Shown: positions 22,527-32,085 of the stretch, in pieces
How positions within the stretch are numbered: position 1 is the first letter of the stretch
Layout of the letters: each line of letters opens with the position of its first letter
Source: Streptomyces sp. ISL-87
GTDB taxonomy: Bacteria > Actinomycetota > Actinomycetes > Streptomycetales > Streptomycetaceae
Length of the DNA stretch: 64,000 nucleotides
Assembly: GCF_018614095.1 (NCBI RefSeq)
Contig: NZ_JAGGOY010000036.1
Span: 60,667 to 124,666 of the forward strand
Reading direction: 5' to 3'
Program-made: the position numbers and the translations under genes
The notes under the pieces: generated by a model
Database searches by the model: none
Told to the model about the DNA's origin: nothing
The model's input: only the letters and a program-made list of their open reading frames with translations

Positions 22527-23738
22527 GTGACCCTCGTGAACGTGCTGGACATCTTGCTGCTGCTCGCCGCCGTGTGGTTCGCGATCGTCGGCTACCGCCA
22601 GGGTTTCGTCGTCGGCATCCTGTCGGTGATCGGCTTCCTCGGCGGTGGCCTCGTCGCCGTGTCCCTGCTGCCGCTGATCTGGGACCAGGTGACGGACAAC
22701 GGCACCCAGGTGTCCACCACGGTCGTCGTGATCGCCGTCGTCGTGATCATCATCTGTGCCTCGATCGGCCAGGCGCTCACCACGCATCTGGGCGCCCGGC
22801 TCCGGCGCCACATCACCTGGCAGCCGGCCCGCGCGATCGACGCGACCGGCGGGGCGCTGGTCAACGTCGTGGCGATGCTGCTGGTGGCCTGGCTGATCGG
22901 CTCGGCGCTCGCCGGTACGTCACTTCCGACACTGGGCAAGGAAGTCCGTAACTCCAAGGTGCTCCTCGGCGTGTCGCGGGTGCTGCCCGCCCAGGCCAAC
23001 ACCTGGTTCTCGGACTTCAGTTCCACCCTGGCCCGCAACGGCTTCCCGCAGGTCTTCAGCCCGTTCTCCAACGAGCCGATCACCGAGGTGAAGGCGCCCG
23101 ACCCGGCGCTCGCCCGCAGCGTGGTGGCCGATCAGGCCAAGCGTTCGATCGTGAAGGTCGTCGGCACCGCGTCCAGTTGCAGCAAGGTGCTGGAGGGCAC
23201 CGGCTTCGTCTTCGCGCCCGGCAAGGTGATGACCAACGCCCACGTCGTCGGCGGGGTCGGCGAGCCGACCGTGCAGATCGGCGGCGAGGGCAGGCTCTAC
23301 GACGGCAAGGTCGTGCTCTACGACTGGGAGCGCGACATCGCCGTCCTCGACGTGCCCAAGCTGAAGGCGCCGGCGCTGGAGTTCACCGAGAAGGACGCGG
23401 TGAGCGGCAGTGACGCGATCGTCGCCGGGTTCCCGGAGAACGGCGGGTACGACGTCCGCGCGGCCCGTGTCCGCGGCCGGATCAACGCCAACGGCCCGGA
23501 CATCTACCACCGCGGCACCGTCAGGCGCGACGTCTACTCGCTCTACGCGACGGTTCGCCAGGGCAACTCCGGCGGCCCGCTGCTGACGCCCGACGGCAAG
23601 GTGTACGGGGTCGTCTTCGCGAAGTCCCTGGACGACCCGAACACCGGCTACGCCCTGTCGGCGGACGAGGTCCGCGACGACATCCGGTTCGGGAAGACCG
23701 CCGACCGGCGGGTGGACAGCCAGGGCTGCGCCCTCTGA
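22527..23738 (+). CDS. MarP-like membrane serine protease (CvpA domain plus trypsin domain)
   Basis: 403 residues. Residues ~1-170 hold four hydrophobic helices of the CvpA/colicin V production family. Residues ~200-400 are a chymotrypsin-like protease outside the membrane, with triad His (TNAHVVGG, ~237), Asp (RDIAVLDV, ~269) and Ser (GNSGGPLL, ~348). The layout equals mycobacterial MarP, which is needed for acid and oxidative resistance through peptidoglycan hydrolase processing. Two cysteines near ~215 and the C-terminus could form the family's disulfide. GTG 22527 is used; GTG 22536 is an alternative. Confidence 0.92.
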   Translation: MTLVNVLDILLLLAAVWFAIVGYRQGFVVGILSVIGFLGGGLVAVSLLPLIWDQVTDNGTQVSTTVVVIAVVVIIICASIGQALTTHLGARLRRHITWQPARAIDATGGALVNVVAMLLVAWLIGSALAGTSLPTLGKEVRNSKVLLGVSRVLPAQANTWFSDFSSTLARNGFPQVFSPFSNEPITEVKAPDPALARSVVADQAKRSIVKVVGTASSCSKVLEGTGFVFAPGKVMTNAHVVGGVGEPTVQIGGEGRLYDGKVVLYDWERDIAVLDVPKLKAPALEFTEKDAVSGSDAIVAGFPENGGYDVRAARVRGRINANGPDIYHRGTVRRDVYSLYATVRQGNSGGPLLTPDGKVYGVVFAKSLDDPNTGYALSADEVRDDIRFGKTADRRVDSQGCAL

Positions 23739-24140
23739 TCACTGGCCGCTCGACCCTCCGGCGCTCGCCCTCTGCCCGCTCGCCCTCCGGCCGCTCTACA
23801 TCCGTGGATGACGCAGCCGTGCCGAGACCCAGCGGGCCCGGCGGCGCAGGATGCGCGGGATTCCGAGTCTGGGGTCATGGCCGTCCCGGCCGGCCCTCTC
23901 GTGCGTGCCCGGCGTCGCGGCCGAGCGGCGTTCGCGTGCGGTGTCACCGTAGTCGTGCGTCCAGCCCATACTCCGAGCTGTGCCCGTGGCCCATGGTCGG
24001 TAACCCCGTCCGCGGCGGCCAATTGGCCTATGCGCCAGGCAATTGAACGTTCATAGGACAGTGCTACTGGTAACCTGTCGCGCCGTCAGGAAGCCGGCGG
24101 GGAACTGCGGGGAACTGCGGGGAACCCGCCAGGCAGCCCG
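23739..24140. other. Gene-free gap between two convergent genes
   Basis: About 400 bases. Several open frames exist but lack family resemblance, codon bias and ribosome sites. Near 24100-24130 is a 10-base tandem repeat (GGGGAACTGC x3). The AT-richer stretch around 24020-24075 holds a GCCAATTGGC palindrome. I see no clear terminator. Confidence 0.5.
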
Positions 24141-25103
24141 TCAGCGGTCCGGCTCGGGGTCCTTGAGCCAGTTGACCAGCTCCGCCGAGAAGGCCACGGG
24201 GTCCTCCTCGTGTGGGAAGTGCCCGAGCCCGTCGAACAGCCGCCAGCGGTACGGGGCTTCGACGTACTCGCCGGAACCGGCCGCGCTCCGCGTCCGCATC
24301 ACCGGGTCGAGCGAACCGTGCAGATGCAGCGTCGGCACCCGCAGCGGCCGCTTCATCCGACGGTTGAACTGCAGCCCGTCCGGGCGGGCCATCGACCGCA
24401 TCATCCAGCGGTACGGCTCGATCGAGCAGTGCGCGGTGGACGGGATGCACATCGCACGCCGGTACACGGCGAGGTCTTCATCGTCCGGGAGCAGCGGCCC
24501 CGACCAGTCCTTGATCAGCTGCCCTACGAGTGCCCCGTCGTCCGCGACGAGCTGCCGCTCGGGGATGAACGGCCGCTGGAAGCCCCAGATGTGGGAGCTC
24601 GCCCTGGTCTGCCCGAAGTCCGCGAGCATCGCCGAGCGCCAGCGACGCGGATGCGGCATCGAGGAGACCACCAGTCGGCGCACCAGCTTGGGCCGCATCA
24701 CGGCCGCCGTCCAGGCGAGGTAGCCGCCCAGGTCGTGCCCGACGAGCGCGGCGTCCGGCTCGCCGAGGGACCGTACGACCCCGGTGATGTCGAGCGCCAG
24801 GTTGGCGGGGTCGTAGCCACGGGGAGTGCGGTCGCTGCCGCCCACCCCGCGCAGGTCCATCGCGACCGCGCGGTATCCGGCGTCGGCGAGCGCGGTCAGC
24901 TGGTGGCGCCAGGTCCACCAGAACTGCGGGAAGCCGTGCAGCAGCAGGACGAGCGGCCCGTCGCCCAGCTCGGCGACGTGGAAGCGGGCCCCGTTGGCCG
25001 CGACGTCCCGGTGCGTCACCGCTTGCCCGCCGGGGAGGTCGAGCCGTACCGCCGACGCGGCGGTGGGTGGGGTGCTGCCGGAGTCGGGCGAGGGCGCTGT
25101 CAT
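24141..25103 (-). CDS. Alpha/beta hydrolase, epoxide-hydrolase-like
   Basis: 320 residues of the alpha/beta hydrolase fold. The oxyanion-hole motif HGFPQFWW and the nucleophile elbow VGHDLGGYLAW, with Asp as nucleophile, are characteristic of epoxide hydrolases and haloalkane dehalogenases. HGSLDPVM supplies the acid and GLGHFPHEEDP the catalytic His. Two lid tyrosines cannot be placed with certainty. No signal peptide. Its start overlaps the stop of the holin-like gene (ATGA), giving a two-gene unit. The natural substrate is unknown. Confidence 0.88.
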   Translation of the reverse strand: MTAPSPDSGSTPPTAASAVRLDLPGGQAVTHRDVAANGARFHVAELGDGPLVLLLHGFPQFWWTWRHQLTALADAGYRAVAMDLRGVGGSDRTPRGYDPANLALDITGVVRSLGEPDAALVGHDLGGYLAWTAAVMRPKLVRRLVVSSMPHPRRWRSAMLADFGQTRASSHIWGFQRPFIPERQLVADDGALVGQLIKDWSGPLLPDDEDLAVYRRAMCIPSTAHCSIEPYRWMMRSMARPDGLQFNRRMKRPLRVPTLHLHGSLDPVMRTRSAAGSGEYVEAPYRWRLFDGLGHFPHEEDPVAFSAELVNWLKDPEPDR

Positions 25104-25558
25104 GAAGACGAGCGTGCCACACCCACGGCCTTGTCACTCACCGGCCGCGGATGCGGCTTGACGGTCCCGACGAGGGCCGCGGTCTGCTTGACCGAGTCGA
25201 TGGTCCTCGTCGGCGGCTTGACTTTCTTGAACTTGGCCATGGCCACCAGCCCGACCAGGCCCGCGAGCAGCCAGAACGCGCCGCCGACGATGAGGAAGGC
25301 CCAGGCGAGCCCGAGCCCGAGGTTGTGGATCCCGTACGCGGCGGCGAAGCTCAGCACCGGCAGGGAGAACAGCACGAGCACGCCCGCGACGGTGGCGGCG
25401 CCGCTGCCGATGCCCGCGCGCTTGACGTCCTCGCGGAGCTCCGCCTTGGCGAGGGCGATCTCGTCGTGCACCAGGGCGGACATCTCGGCGGTGGCCGAGG
25501 CGACCAGCTGGCCGAGTGTGCGCTCGGCTCCCTGCGCCTCTTGGTCCACTGCACTCAT
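25100..25558 (-). CDS. Phage-holin-3-6/DUF1469-like membrane protein
   Basis: 152 residues. An amphipathic N-terminal helix with ALVHDEIALAKAELREDVK is followed by two transmembrane helices (~55-80 and ~87-110) and a basic tail. This is the Phage_holin_3_6 (DUF1469/ActA) family layout, common in actinomycetes and named from distant similarity only. It is not evidence for a prophage. A role in envelope organisation is usually guessed. The stop overlaps the start of the hydrolase gene; nhaA lies just upstream. Confidence 0.85.
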   Translation of the reverse strand: MSAVDQEAQGAERTLGQLVASATAEMSALVHDEIALAKAELREDVKRAGIGSGAATVAGVLVLFSLPVLSFAAAYGIHNLGLGLAWAFLIVGGAFWLLAGLVGLVAMAKFKKVKPPTRTIDSVKQTAALVGTVKPHPRPVSDKAVGVARSSS

Positions 25559-25612
25559 CGCTCTCTCCCTCTGTCGTCTGCTGCCGGCGACTGTCCTGCG
25601 TCGTCTGTCAGA

Positions 25613-27055
25613 TCATGCCGGACGGTCGCTGCCGGCGCTGGACCCGGCCGCGGCTTCGTCGCGGGATGTGGCCGCCGCTTCCGCCTTGCGGCGGTGTTCC
25701 GCGGCCTTGTCCTCGTAGATCTTCGCCATCCGCAGGTGGAACTCGGGCTTGTCCTCCTCGTAGATGTCCGGGATGCCGTCGAGGTCCTCGTCGAGTTCCT
25801 CGGCATCGGTCAGCGCCTTGTAGGTGCGGTTGCGCAGCTTGAGCATCACGCTCGCTACGAGGGCCGCGCTGAGCGAGCCGATCAGGACTGCGGCTTTGAT
25901 CTCGTCGGTGAGGGCGGCGTCGTCGGTGAAGGCGAGTTCGCCGATGAGGAGCGAGACGGTGAAGCCGATGCCGGCGAGTGAGGCCACGGCCAGGACGTCG
26001 GGCCAGGCGAGGTCCTCGTTCAGCTCTGCCTTGGTGAAGCGGGCGGCCAGCCAGGTGCCGCCGAAGATGCCCACGGTCTTGCCGACGAGCAGGCCGAGGA
26101 CCACGCCGAGGGTCTCGGGCCGGGTGAAGACCTGCTTGAGGGCCTCGTCGGAGAGGGAGACCCCGGCGGAGAACAGCGCGAAGACGGGCACGGCGAGCCC
26201 GGCGGAGACCGGCCGGACCATGTGCTCGATGTGCTCCCCGGGGGACTGCTGCTCGCCGTCCTTGCGGGTGCAGCGGAGCATCAGGCCCATGGCGACACCG
26301 GCGATGGTGGAGTGGACGCCGCTGTTGTACATCAGGCCCCAGATCACCAGGGCGAGCGGTACGTAGACGTACCAGCCGCGGACGTTCTTGCGGAGCAGGA
26401 ACCAGAAGAGGACGAGGCCCAGGACCGCCCCACCGAGCTGCGGCAGCTTGATCTCGTTGGTGAAGAAGACCGCGATGATCATGATGGCGAACAGGTCGTC
26501 GACCACGGCCAGGGTCAGCAGGAAGGCGCGCAGCGCGGAGGGCAGCGAGGTGCCGATGACCGCGAGGACCGCGAGGGCGAAGGCGATGTCGGTGGCGGTC
26601 GGGACCGCCCAGCCCTGCATCGAGCCGCTGCCGAAGATGTTGACCAGTGCGTAGACCAGCGCGGGCACGGCCATGCCGCAGACGGCGGCGATGACCGGGA
26701 GGGCGGCCGCCTTGGCGTCGCGCAGGTCACCCGCGACGAGCTCGCGCTTGAGCTCGATGCCGGCGACGAAGAAGAAGATGGCGAGCAGGCCGTCCGCCGC
26801 CCAGTGCTGGAGCGAGAGGTCGAGGCCGAGGAAGGCGGGGCCTATGTGGAAGTCCAGGACGCTCTGGTAGCTGTCCGCCATGGCGGGGACGTTCGCCCAC
26901 ACGAGGGCGGCGATCGCGGCCACGAGGAGCAGCACACCGCCGACCGTCTCGGCGCGCAGGGCATCGGCGACGAAGCGGCGCTCGGGCAGCGAGAGCCGGC
27001 CGAGCAGCTTGCGGCTGTGGTTGTCTGCGGGCTGACGGGGGGTGGGCGCGGCCAC
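25613..27055 (-). CDS. nhaA: Na+/H+ antiporter NhaA
   Basis: 480 residues. Eleven to twelve hydrophobic segments match NhaA throughout, including FFFVAGIELKRELVAGDL, ATDIAFALAVLAVIG and the ion-binding Asp pair in TLAVVDDLFAIM. It exports Na+ in exchange for protons. The ~75-residue cytoplasmic tail (AEELDEDLDGIPDIYEEDKP and a Lys/Ala helix) is longer than in E. coli and is typical of actinomycete NhaA. It stands 55 bases upstream of the holin-like gene on the same strand. The 5' gap (27056-27205) is AT-rich and should hold the promoter. Confidence 0.94.
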   Translation of the reverse strand: MAAPTPRQPADNHSRKLLGRLSLPERRFVADALRAETVGGVLLLVAAIAALVWANVPAMADSYQSVLDFHIGPAFLGLDLSLQHWAADGLLAIFFFVAGIELKRELVAGDLRDAKAAALPVIAAVCGMAVPALVYALVNIFGSGSMQGWAVPTATDIAFALAVLAVIGTSLPSALRAFLLTLAVVDDLFAIMIIAVFFTNEIKLPQLGGAVLGLVLFWFLLRKNVRGWYVYVPLALVIWGLMYNSGVHSTIAGVAMGLMLRCTRKDGEQQSPGEHIEHMVRPVSAGLAVPVFALFSAGVSLSDEALKQVFTRPETLGVVLGLLVGKTVGIFGGTWLAARFTKAELNEDLAWPDVLAVASLAGIGFTVSLLIGELAFTDDAALTDEIKAAVLIGSLSAALVASVMLKLRNRTYKALTDAEELDEDLDGIPDIYEEDKPEFHLRMAKIYEDKAAEHRRKAEAAATSRDEAAAGSSAGSDRPA

Positions 27056-27205
27056 GTGGGGACACCTTCCGGGGACGGTTGGACGGCATGATGAAGCTCG
27101 TTGCCGACCAGACTTCCCGGCGCACCCTGTGGACTTTCATTTTTTACGCTTCTCGTACTTTACAGGGGGCGCGCACGGGCGTATGCGGTGATCGTTACTT
27201 TAGGT

Positions 27206-27248
27206 GCGAAAGGGGCATCCGGCGCGCCGCGCCGGATGCCCCTTTCGC
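27206..27248 (-). terminator. Terminator after acs
   Basis: Two perfect 21-base arms (starting GCGAAAGGGG, ending CCCCTTTCGC) around a single C form a very strong hairpin 29 bases after the acs stop. Confidence 0.85.
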
Positions 27249-27276
27249 CTGCGTCCTGGCCCTTTCAGGGCCGTTC

Positions 27277-29232
27277 TCAGTCCTCGCTGCCCGCGGCGGG
27301 AAGCTTGCTCTGGATCAGGTCCATGACCGAGGAATCGGCCAGAGTGGTGACATCGCCGACCGCCCGGTTCTCGGCGACGTCGCGCAGCAGACGCCGCATG
27401 ATCTTGCCGGAGCGGGTCTTCGGGAGTTCCTGGACCGGCAGGATCCGCTTCGGCTTGGCGATCGGGCCGAGCGTGGCGGCCACGTGGCTGCGCAGGTCCC
27501 CGACCAGGCTCTCGGTCTCGGAGGCGCTGCCGCGCAGGATGACGAAGGCCACGATGGCCTGGCCGGTGGTCTCGTCGGCCGCGCCGACCACGGCCGCCTC
27601 GGCGACCGAAGGGTGCGAGACGAGCGCCGACTCGACCTCGGTGGTCGAGATGTTGTGGCCGGAGACCAGCATGACGTCGTCCACCCGGCCGAGCAGCCAG
27701 ATGTCGCCGTCCTCGTCCTTCTTGGCGCCGTCGCCCGCGAAGTACTTGCCCTCGAAGCGCGACCAGTACGTGTCGATGAAGCGCTGGTCGTCACCCCAGA
27801 TGGTGCGCAGCATCGACGGCCACGGCTCGGTGAGGACCAGGTAGCCGCCTCCGCCGTTCGGGACCTCGTTCGCCTCGTCGTCCACGACGGTGGCGGAGAT
27901 TCCGGGCAGCGCGCGCTGCGCCGAGCCCGGCTTGGTCTCCGTGACGCCCGGCAGCGGGGAGATCATCATCGCGCCGGTCTCGGTCTGCCACCAGGTGTCC
28001 ACGATCGGGCAGCGGTCGCCGCCGATGTGCTTGCGGTACCAGATCCAGGCCTCGGGGTTGATCGGCTCGCCGACCGAGCCCAGCACGCGCAGGCTCGACA
28101 GGTCGAACTTCGCGGGGATGTCGTCGCCCCACTTCATGAACGTACGGATGGCCGTGGGAGCCGTGTAGAGGATGGTGACGCCGTACTTCTGCACGACCTC
28201 CCAGAACCGGCCCTGGTGCGGGGTGTCCGGCGTGCCCTCGTAGATCACCTGGGTGGCGCCGTTCGCGAGCGGCCCGTAGACGATGTACGAGTGCCCGGTC
28301 ACCCAGCCGATGTCGGCGGTGCACCAGTAGACGTCGGTCTCCGGCTTCAGGTCGAAGACCGCGTGGTGGGTGTACGCGGCCTGCGTGAGGTAGCCGCCCG
28401 AGGTGTGCAGGATGCCCTTCGGCTTACCCGTGGTGCCCGAGGTGTAGAGGATGAAGAGGGGGTGTTCGGCGTCGAACGCCTGCGGGGTGTGCTCGGCGGA
28501 CTGGCGCCCGACAATCTCGTGCCACCAGACGTCCCGGCCCTCGGTCCAGGCGACGTCCTGGCCGGTACGGCGTACGACGAGGACGTGCTCCACCCGGTCC
28601 ACGCGGCTGACGGCGTCGTCGACGGCGGGCTTGAGCGCGTTCGGCTTGCCGCGACGGTTCTGGCCGTCGGACGTGATGACGACCTTGGCGTCCGCGTCCT
28701 CGATCCGGGTCGCGAGGGCGTCGGCGGAGAAGCCGCCGAAGACGACGGAGTGCGCGGCGCCGACGCGGGCGCACGCGAGCATCGCGACGACCGCCTCGGG
28801 GATCATCGGCAGGTAGACGGCGACGCGGTCGCCGGCCTGGACACCCAGCTCGGTCAGGGCGTTGGCGGCCTTGGAGACCTCGTCCTTGAGCTCGGCGTAG
28901 GTGATCGAGCGGCTGTCGCCGGGCTCGCCCTCGAAGTGGATGGCGACGCGGTCGCCGTTGCCGGCCTCGACGTGCCGGTCCACGCAGTTGTACGCCACGT
29001 TCAGCTTGCCGTCCGCGAACCACTTCGCGAAGGGCGGGTTCGACCAGTCGAGCGTCTCGGTCGGCTCGGTGGCCCAGGTCAGCCGCCGTGCCTGCTCGGC
29101 CCAGAAGCCCAGCCTGTCCGCGTCGGCCTGTTCGTACGCAGCCTGTGTCACATTGGCGGCGGCGGCCAGATCGGCAGGCGGTGCGAACCGCCGCTCCTCC
29201 TTGAGCAGATTGGCCAGGCTCTCATTGCTCAC
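27277..29232 (-). CDS. acs: Acetyl-CoA synthetase
   Basis: 651 residues, the standard length. It makes acetyl-CoA from acetate, ATP and CoA through an acetyl-adenylate. Signatures in order: [14 protein letters not shown] (P-loop-like AMP-binding), [31 protein letters not shown] (hinge and ADP-loop) and [11 protein letters not shown]. The last Lys is the one acetylated to switch the enzyme off. The GTG at 29232 has GGGAG 7 bases upstream. The gene is monocistronic: a terminator follows, and the carbonic anhydrase fusion upstream has its own terminator. Confidence 0.96.
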   Translation of the reverse strand: MSNESLANLLKEERRFAPPADLAAAANVTQAAYEQADADRLGFWAEQARRLTWATEPTETLDWSNPPFAKWFADGKLNVAYNCVDRHVEAGNGDRVAIHFEGEPGDSRSITYAELKDEVSKAANALTELGVQAGDRVAVYLPMIPEAVVAMLACARVGAAHSVVFGGFSADALATRIEDADAKVVITSDGQNRRGKPNALKPAVDDAVSRVDRVEHVLVVRRTGQDVAWTEGRDVWWHEIVGRQSAEHTPQAFDAEHPLFILYTSGTTGKPKGILHTSGGYLTQAAYTHHAVFDLKPETDVYWCTADIGWVTGHSYIVYGPLANGATQVIYEGTPDTPHQGRFWEVVQKYGVTILYTAPTAIRTFMKWGDDIPAKFDLSSLRVLGSVGEPINPEAWIWYRKHIGGDRCPIVDTWWQTETGAMMISPLPGVTETKPGSAQRALPGISATVVDDEANEVPNGGGGYLVLTEPWPSMLRTIWGDDQRFIDTYWSRFEGKYFAGDGAKKDEDGDIWLLGRVDDVMLVSGHNISTTEVESALVSHPSVAEAAVVGAADETTGQAIVAFVILRGSASETESLVGDLRSHVAATLGPIAKPKRILPVQELPKTRSGKIMRRLLRDVAENRAVGDVTTLADSSVMDLIQSKLPAAGSED

Positions 29233-29355
29233 GACATCTCCCTTTCCCAGGGTGTCCGTTGTGTCCCCAGGGCATAGCTCATCAGTCAGACGTCCGGGTG
29301 ACAAGGCCTAGCCGGAATTGGTTTAGACCTATATCACGGGCTGCCCCCACGAGCG

Positions 29356-29394
29356 AGTGGCCCCTTCCCGCTGCAGGGGCGGGAAGGGGCCACT
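29356..29394 (-). terminator. Terminator after the SulP-carbonic anhydrase gene
   Basis: Arms AGTGGCCCCTTCCCGC (29356-29371) and GCGGGAAGGGGCCACT (29379-29394) with a 7-base loop. The hairpin starts 30 bases past the stop of the minus-strand fusion gene. Confidence 0.85.
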
Positions 29395-29423
29395 TGGTGG
29401 CACGGATATCGGAGGGTATCGGT

Positions 29424-31850
29424 TCAGGCGTGGGTGGCCGCCGGAGCGTGGGCGGAGGCCTGGTTGCGGGAGGTCGGGCGGACGCTGTCGAAGACCCGGC
29501 AGTCGAAGAAGTCCTCGCCCCCGGAGAGCAGGTACGCCTGGGCCTCGCCCACGTGGAAGTACATCCCGTGCAGCTCCAGCGTGCCCTCGGCGAGCCGCCG
29601 GGCCACCGACTCGTGAGCCCGCAGGTGATCCAGCTGCTGCACCACATTGGTCAGGCACAGCTGCTCCACGGCATCCGCCGGGAGCCGGCCCGAGATCCTG
29701 GCCCAGGCGTGGTGCCGGCTGGCCATCCGCTCCAGGCTGGGCAGCCCGTGCCGCAGCCATCGCCGCAGCGGGGTCATCGGAGCCCCGGGCGCGGAGTTCA
29801 GCAGTGCCTGCATGGCCCCGCAGCCCGAGTGCCCGCACACCGTGATGCTGTCCACCTTGAGTACGTCCACGGCGTACTCGATGGCCGCCGCGACCGAGTC
29901 GTCCGTGGACTCGGCTCCCGGCAGCGGGACCAGATTGCCGACATTGCGGACCGTGAACAGGTCGCCCGGGCCGCTGGCCGTGATCATGCTGGTCACCAGG
30001 CGGGAATCCGCGCAGGTGAGGAAGAGCTGCGACGGCCGCTGCCCCTCGCGGGCCAGCCGGGCCAGCTCGTCCCGCACATGGGGCGCGGTGTCGCGCTGGA
30101 AGGCGCTGATCCCGTTGGCCAGCTGACCCGCGCCGCGCCGGCGGGGAGGCCGTGCCGGGGCCGCCGACGCCGCCGACAGGGGAGCTCCCGCCGCGTCCGA
30201 GCCGTCCGCTGCCGTGCCCGACACCGTGGTCTCTGCCGCGGCCGTGTCCGTACGGGAGTCCGCGGCGCGGTGGTCGCAGTGGTTCTGCCACGGCGTCCAG
30301 GGGCGGCAGCACTGGTGGCCTCCGGCTCCGCCTCCGCGCTGCGGGGCGCGCCAGGCCGGGTCGGAGCCGTGCGCCGCCTCGGCCCGGCGGCCGGTGACCT
30401 CCACCGATCCGCCGTGGGCGCGGTGGGAGTCCTGCCAGTCCTGCAGCGTCTCGTACGCAGCGTGGTCCATGAACGAGCCGTCCAGCTCGATCACGGCGTG
30501 CCCGTCGTGCGGGATCTGGTTCAGCACACGGCTCAGCCGTGGCACCGCCAGGAAGGTCAACTGGCCGCGCGCCCACACCCGGTGGACCCCCGTCTCCAGC
30601 TGCTCTACGGTGATCCGGGTCCGCGCCAGCCGCTGCAGGGCGAGCGCGACCGCCACCGCGATGCCGATGGCCACGCCCTCCAGGACCCCGCCGAGGACCA
30701 CTCCCACGATGGTCGTGCAGTAGACCACGACCTCGCCGTGCCGGGTGACGGTACGCAGGTGCGTGGCGCTCACCATCCGCACCCCCACCGCCATCACCAG
30801 CGCGGCCAGCGCGGCCAGCGGGATGAGGTCGAGGGCGGGGACGAGCAACCCCGCCGCGAGCAGCACCCAGAGGCCGTGCAGCATGACCGACCGCCGGCTG
30901 ACGGCACCGGCCTTGACGTTCGCCACGCTGCGCATGGCCCCGCCCGCGACGGGCAGGCCGCCCAGCGCGCCGGAGACGATGTTCGCCGCGCCCTGCCCCC
31001 GCAGTTCCCGGTTGAGGTCGGCGCGCGGCGGGCGGTTGCCCGTACCGCGCTCGGAGACGATCAGCTTGTCGGTCGCGACTGCGGAGAGCAGGGATTCCAC
31101 GCTGCCGACCAGGGTGACGGTCAGGACGGCGGCGATGATGCCGAGGACCGGGCCCTCGGGGAGCTCGGGCAGGGCGTGGTTGTGCCAGGACGGGAGGTCC
31201 ACCCGGGGCAGGCTGAGGCCGGCCAGGGCGGCGAAGGCGGTGGCCGTCCCCACGGCGGCGAGCGCCGCCGGCACCTTGCGCAGGGCGCGGCCCGTCCGCC
31301 CGGGCAGTCTCGGCCAGCCGAACAGGACGAGCAGCGTCAGCGCGCTGACGCCGAGCGCGACCGGATGCAGATCGGCCAACTGGGCGGGCAGGCCGAGGAT
31401 GTTGGCGACGGCGGAACTCTGCGGGGTGCCGCCGAGCACGATGTGCAGCTGGGCCAGCGCGATGGTCACGCCGATGCCGGCGAGCATCCCGTGCACGATG
31501 GCCGGGCTGACCATGAGCGCCGACCGGGCGGTGCGCAGCAGGGCGAGGCCGAGCTGGCAGAGGCCGGCGAGCACGGTGATGGCACAGGTGGTACGCCACC
31601 CGTAGTGCTGGATCAACTCGGCGGTGACGACGGTGAGTCCGGCGGCGGGTCCGCTCACCTGGAGCGGAGCGCCACCGAGCCGTCCGGCGACGATTCCGCC
31701 GACCGCCGCGGCGACCAGACCGGCCTGGAGCGGGGCTCCGGTGGCCAGGGCGATGCCGAGCGAGAACGGCAGGGCGATCAGGAAGACGCTGATAGAGGCG
31801 GAGAGGTCCGCGGGGAGATTGTTCGTCGGTGTGGGGGAGGTGGCTGTCAT
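29424..31850 (-). CDS. SulP transporter-STAS-beta-carbonic anhydrase fusion
   Basis: 808 residues. Residues ~10-420 are a SulP/SLC26 anion transporter of many helices (SGPAAGLTVVTAELI, GALGGLPVAGGAMRSVANV). Residues ~425-487 are a STAS domain (AVIELDGSFMDHAAYETL). A linker at ~490-570 includes a Cys/His cluster HQCCRPWTPWQNHCDH. Residues ~575-790 are a beta-carbonic anhydrase with zinc ligands in FLTCADSRLV and CGHSGCGAM. The fusion suggests bicarbonate uptake coupled to CO2 hydration at the membrane. ATG 31850 has AGGAGA about 9 bases upstream. Divergent from the deacetylase lipoprotein. Confidence 0.93.
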   Translation of the reverse strand: MTATSPTPTNNLPADLSASISVFLIALPFSLGIALATGAPLQAGLVAAAVGGIVAGRLGGAPLQVSGPAAGLTVVTAELIQHYGWRTTCAITVLAGLCQLGLALLRTARSALMVSPAIVHGMLAGIGVTIALAQLHIVLGGTPQSSAVANILGLPAQLADLHPVALGVSALTLLVLFGWPRLPGRTGRALRKVPAALAAVGTATAFAALAGLSLPRVDLPSWHNHALPELPEGPVLGIIAAVLTVTLVGSVESLLSAVATDKLIVSERGTGNRPPRADLNRELRGQGAANIVSGALGGLPVAGGAMRSVANVKAGAVSRRSVMLHGLWVLLAAGLLVPALDLIPLAALAALVMAVGVRMVSATHLRTVTRHGEVVVYCTTIVGVVLGGVLEGVAIGIAVAVALALQRLARTRITVEQLETGVHRVWARGQLTFLAVPRLSRVLNQIPHDGHAVIELDGSFMDHAAYETLQDWQDSHRAHGGSVEVTGRRAEAAHGSDPAWRAPQRGGGAGGHQCCRPWTPWQNHCDHRAADSRTDTAAAETTVSGTAADGSDAAGAPLSAASAAPARPPRRRGAGQLANGISAFQRDTAPHVRDELARLAREGQRPSQLFLTCADSRLVTSMITASGPGDLFTVRNVGNLVPLPGAESTDDSVAAAIEYAVDVLKVDSITVCGHSGCGAMQALLNSAPGAPMTPLRRWLRHGLPSLERMASRHHAWARISGRLPADAVEQLCLTNVVQQLDHLRAHESVARRLAEGTLELHGMYFHVGEAQAYLLSGGEDFFDCRVFDSVRPTSRNQASAHAPAATHA

Positions 31851-31965
31851 AAGGTCCCGTCTCCTCTGGGGGAGGGGTGAAGCGGCGGGAGTCTCAATAC
31901 TCGGTAAATGGATGGTAATGGAGAGTAAAGAGCTGTGGTGCGTAATACGGGCAAATGGCCTAGGA

Positions 31966-31988
31966 ATTAACCCTCCAGGGTGATTAAT
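31966..31988. promoter_or_regulatory. Operator-like inverted repeat in the SulP-CA/deacetylase divergent region
   Basis: ATTAA-CCCT-CC-AGGG-TGATTAAT is an imperfect palindrome in a notably AT-rich 235-base gap (31851-32085) between two divergent genes. It could bind a regulator of either gene. No -35/-10 pair is assigned with confidence. Confidence 0.35.
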
Positions 31989-32085
31989 CATTTTGTACGG
32001 CTTGTCATACCTTCCTCGCATCGGATCGCGTGGGACGTTGCGGCGCGGAAGTCCTGCGATGAACTGCGAGGGAGAGGTGGGGCGG

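Noticed and set aside
23804..24056. Small plus-strand genes in the 23.7-24.1 kb gap
   Set aside because: No ribosome site, poor codon bias and no family resemblance; overlapping alternatives in several frames are equally open.
25100..25558. Prophage signal from the holin-like gene
   Set aside because: The family is chromosomal and common in actinomycetes; no other phage gene is near.
27079..29277. A ~730-codon plus-strand open frame across acs
   Set aside because: Antisense shadow of acs; no ribosome site or recognisable domain.
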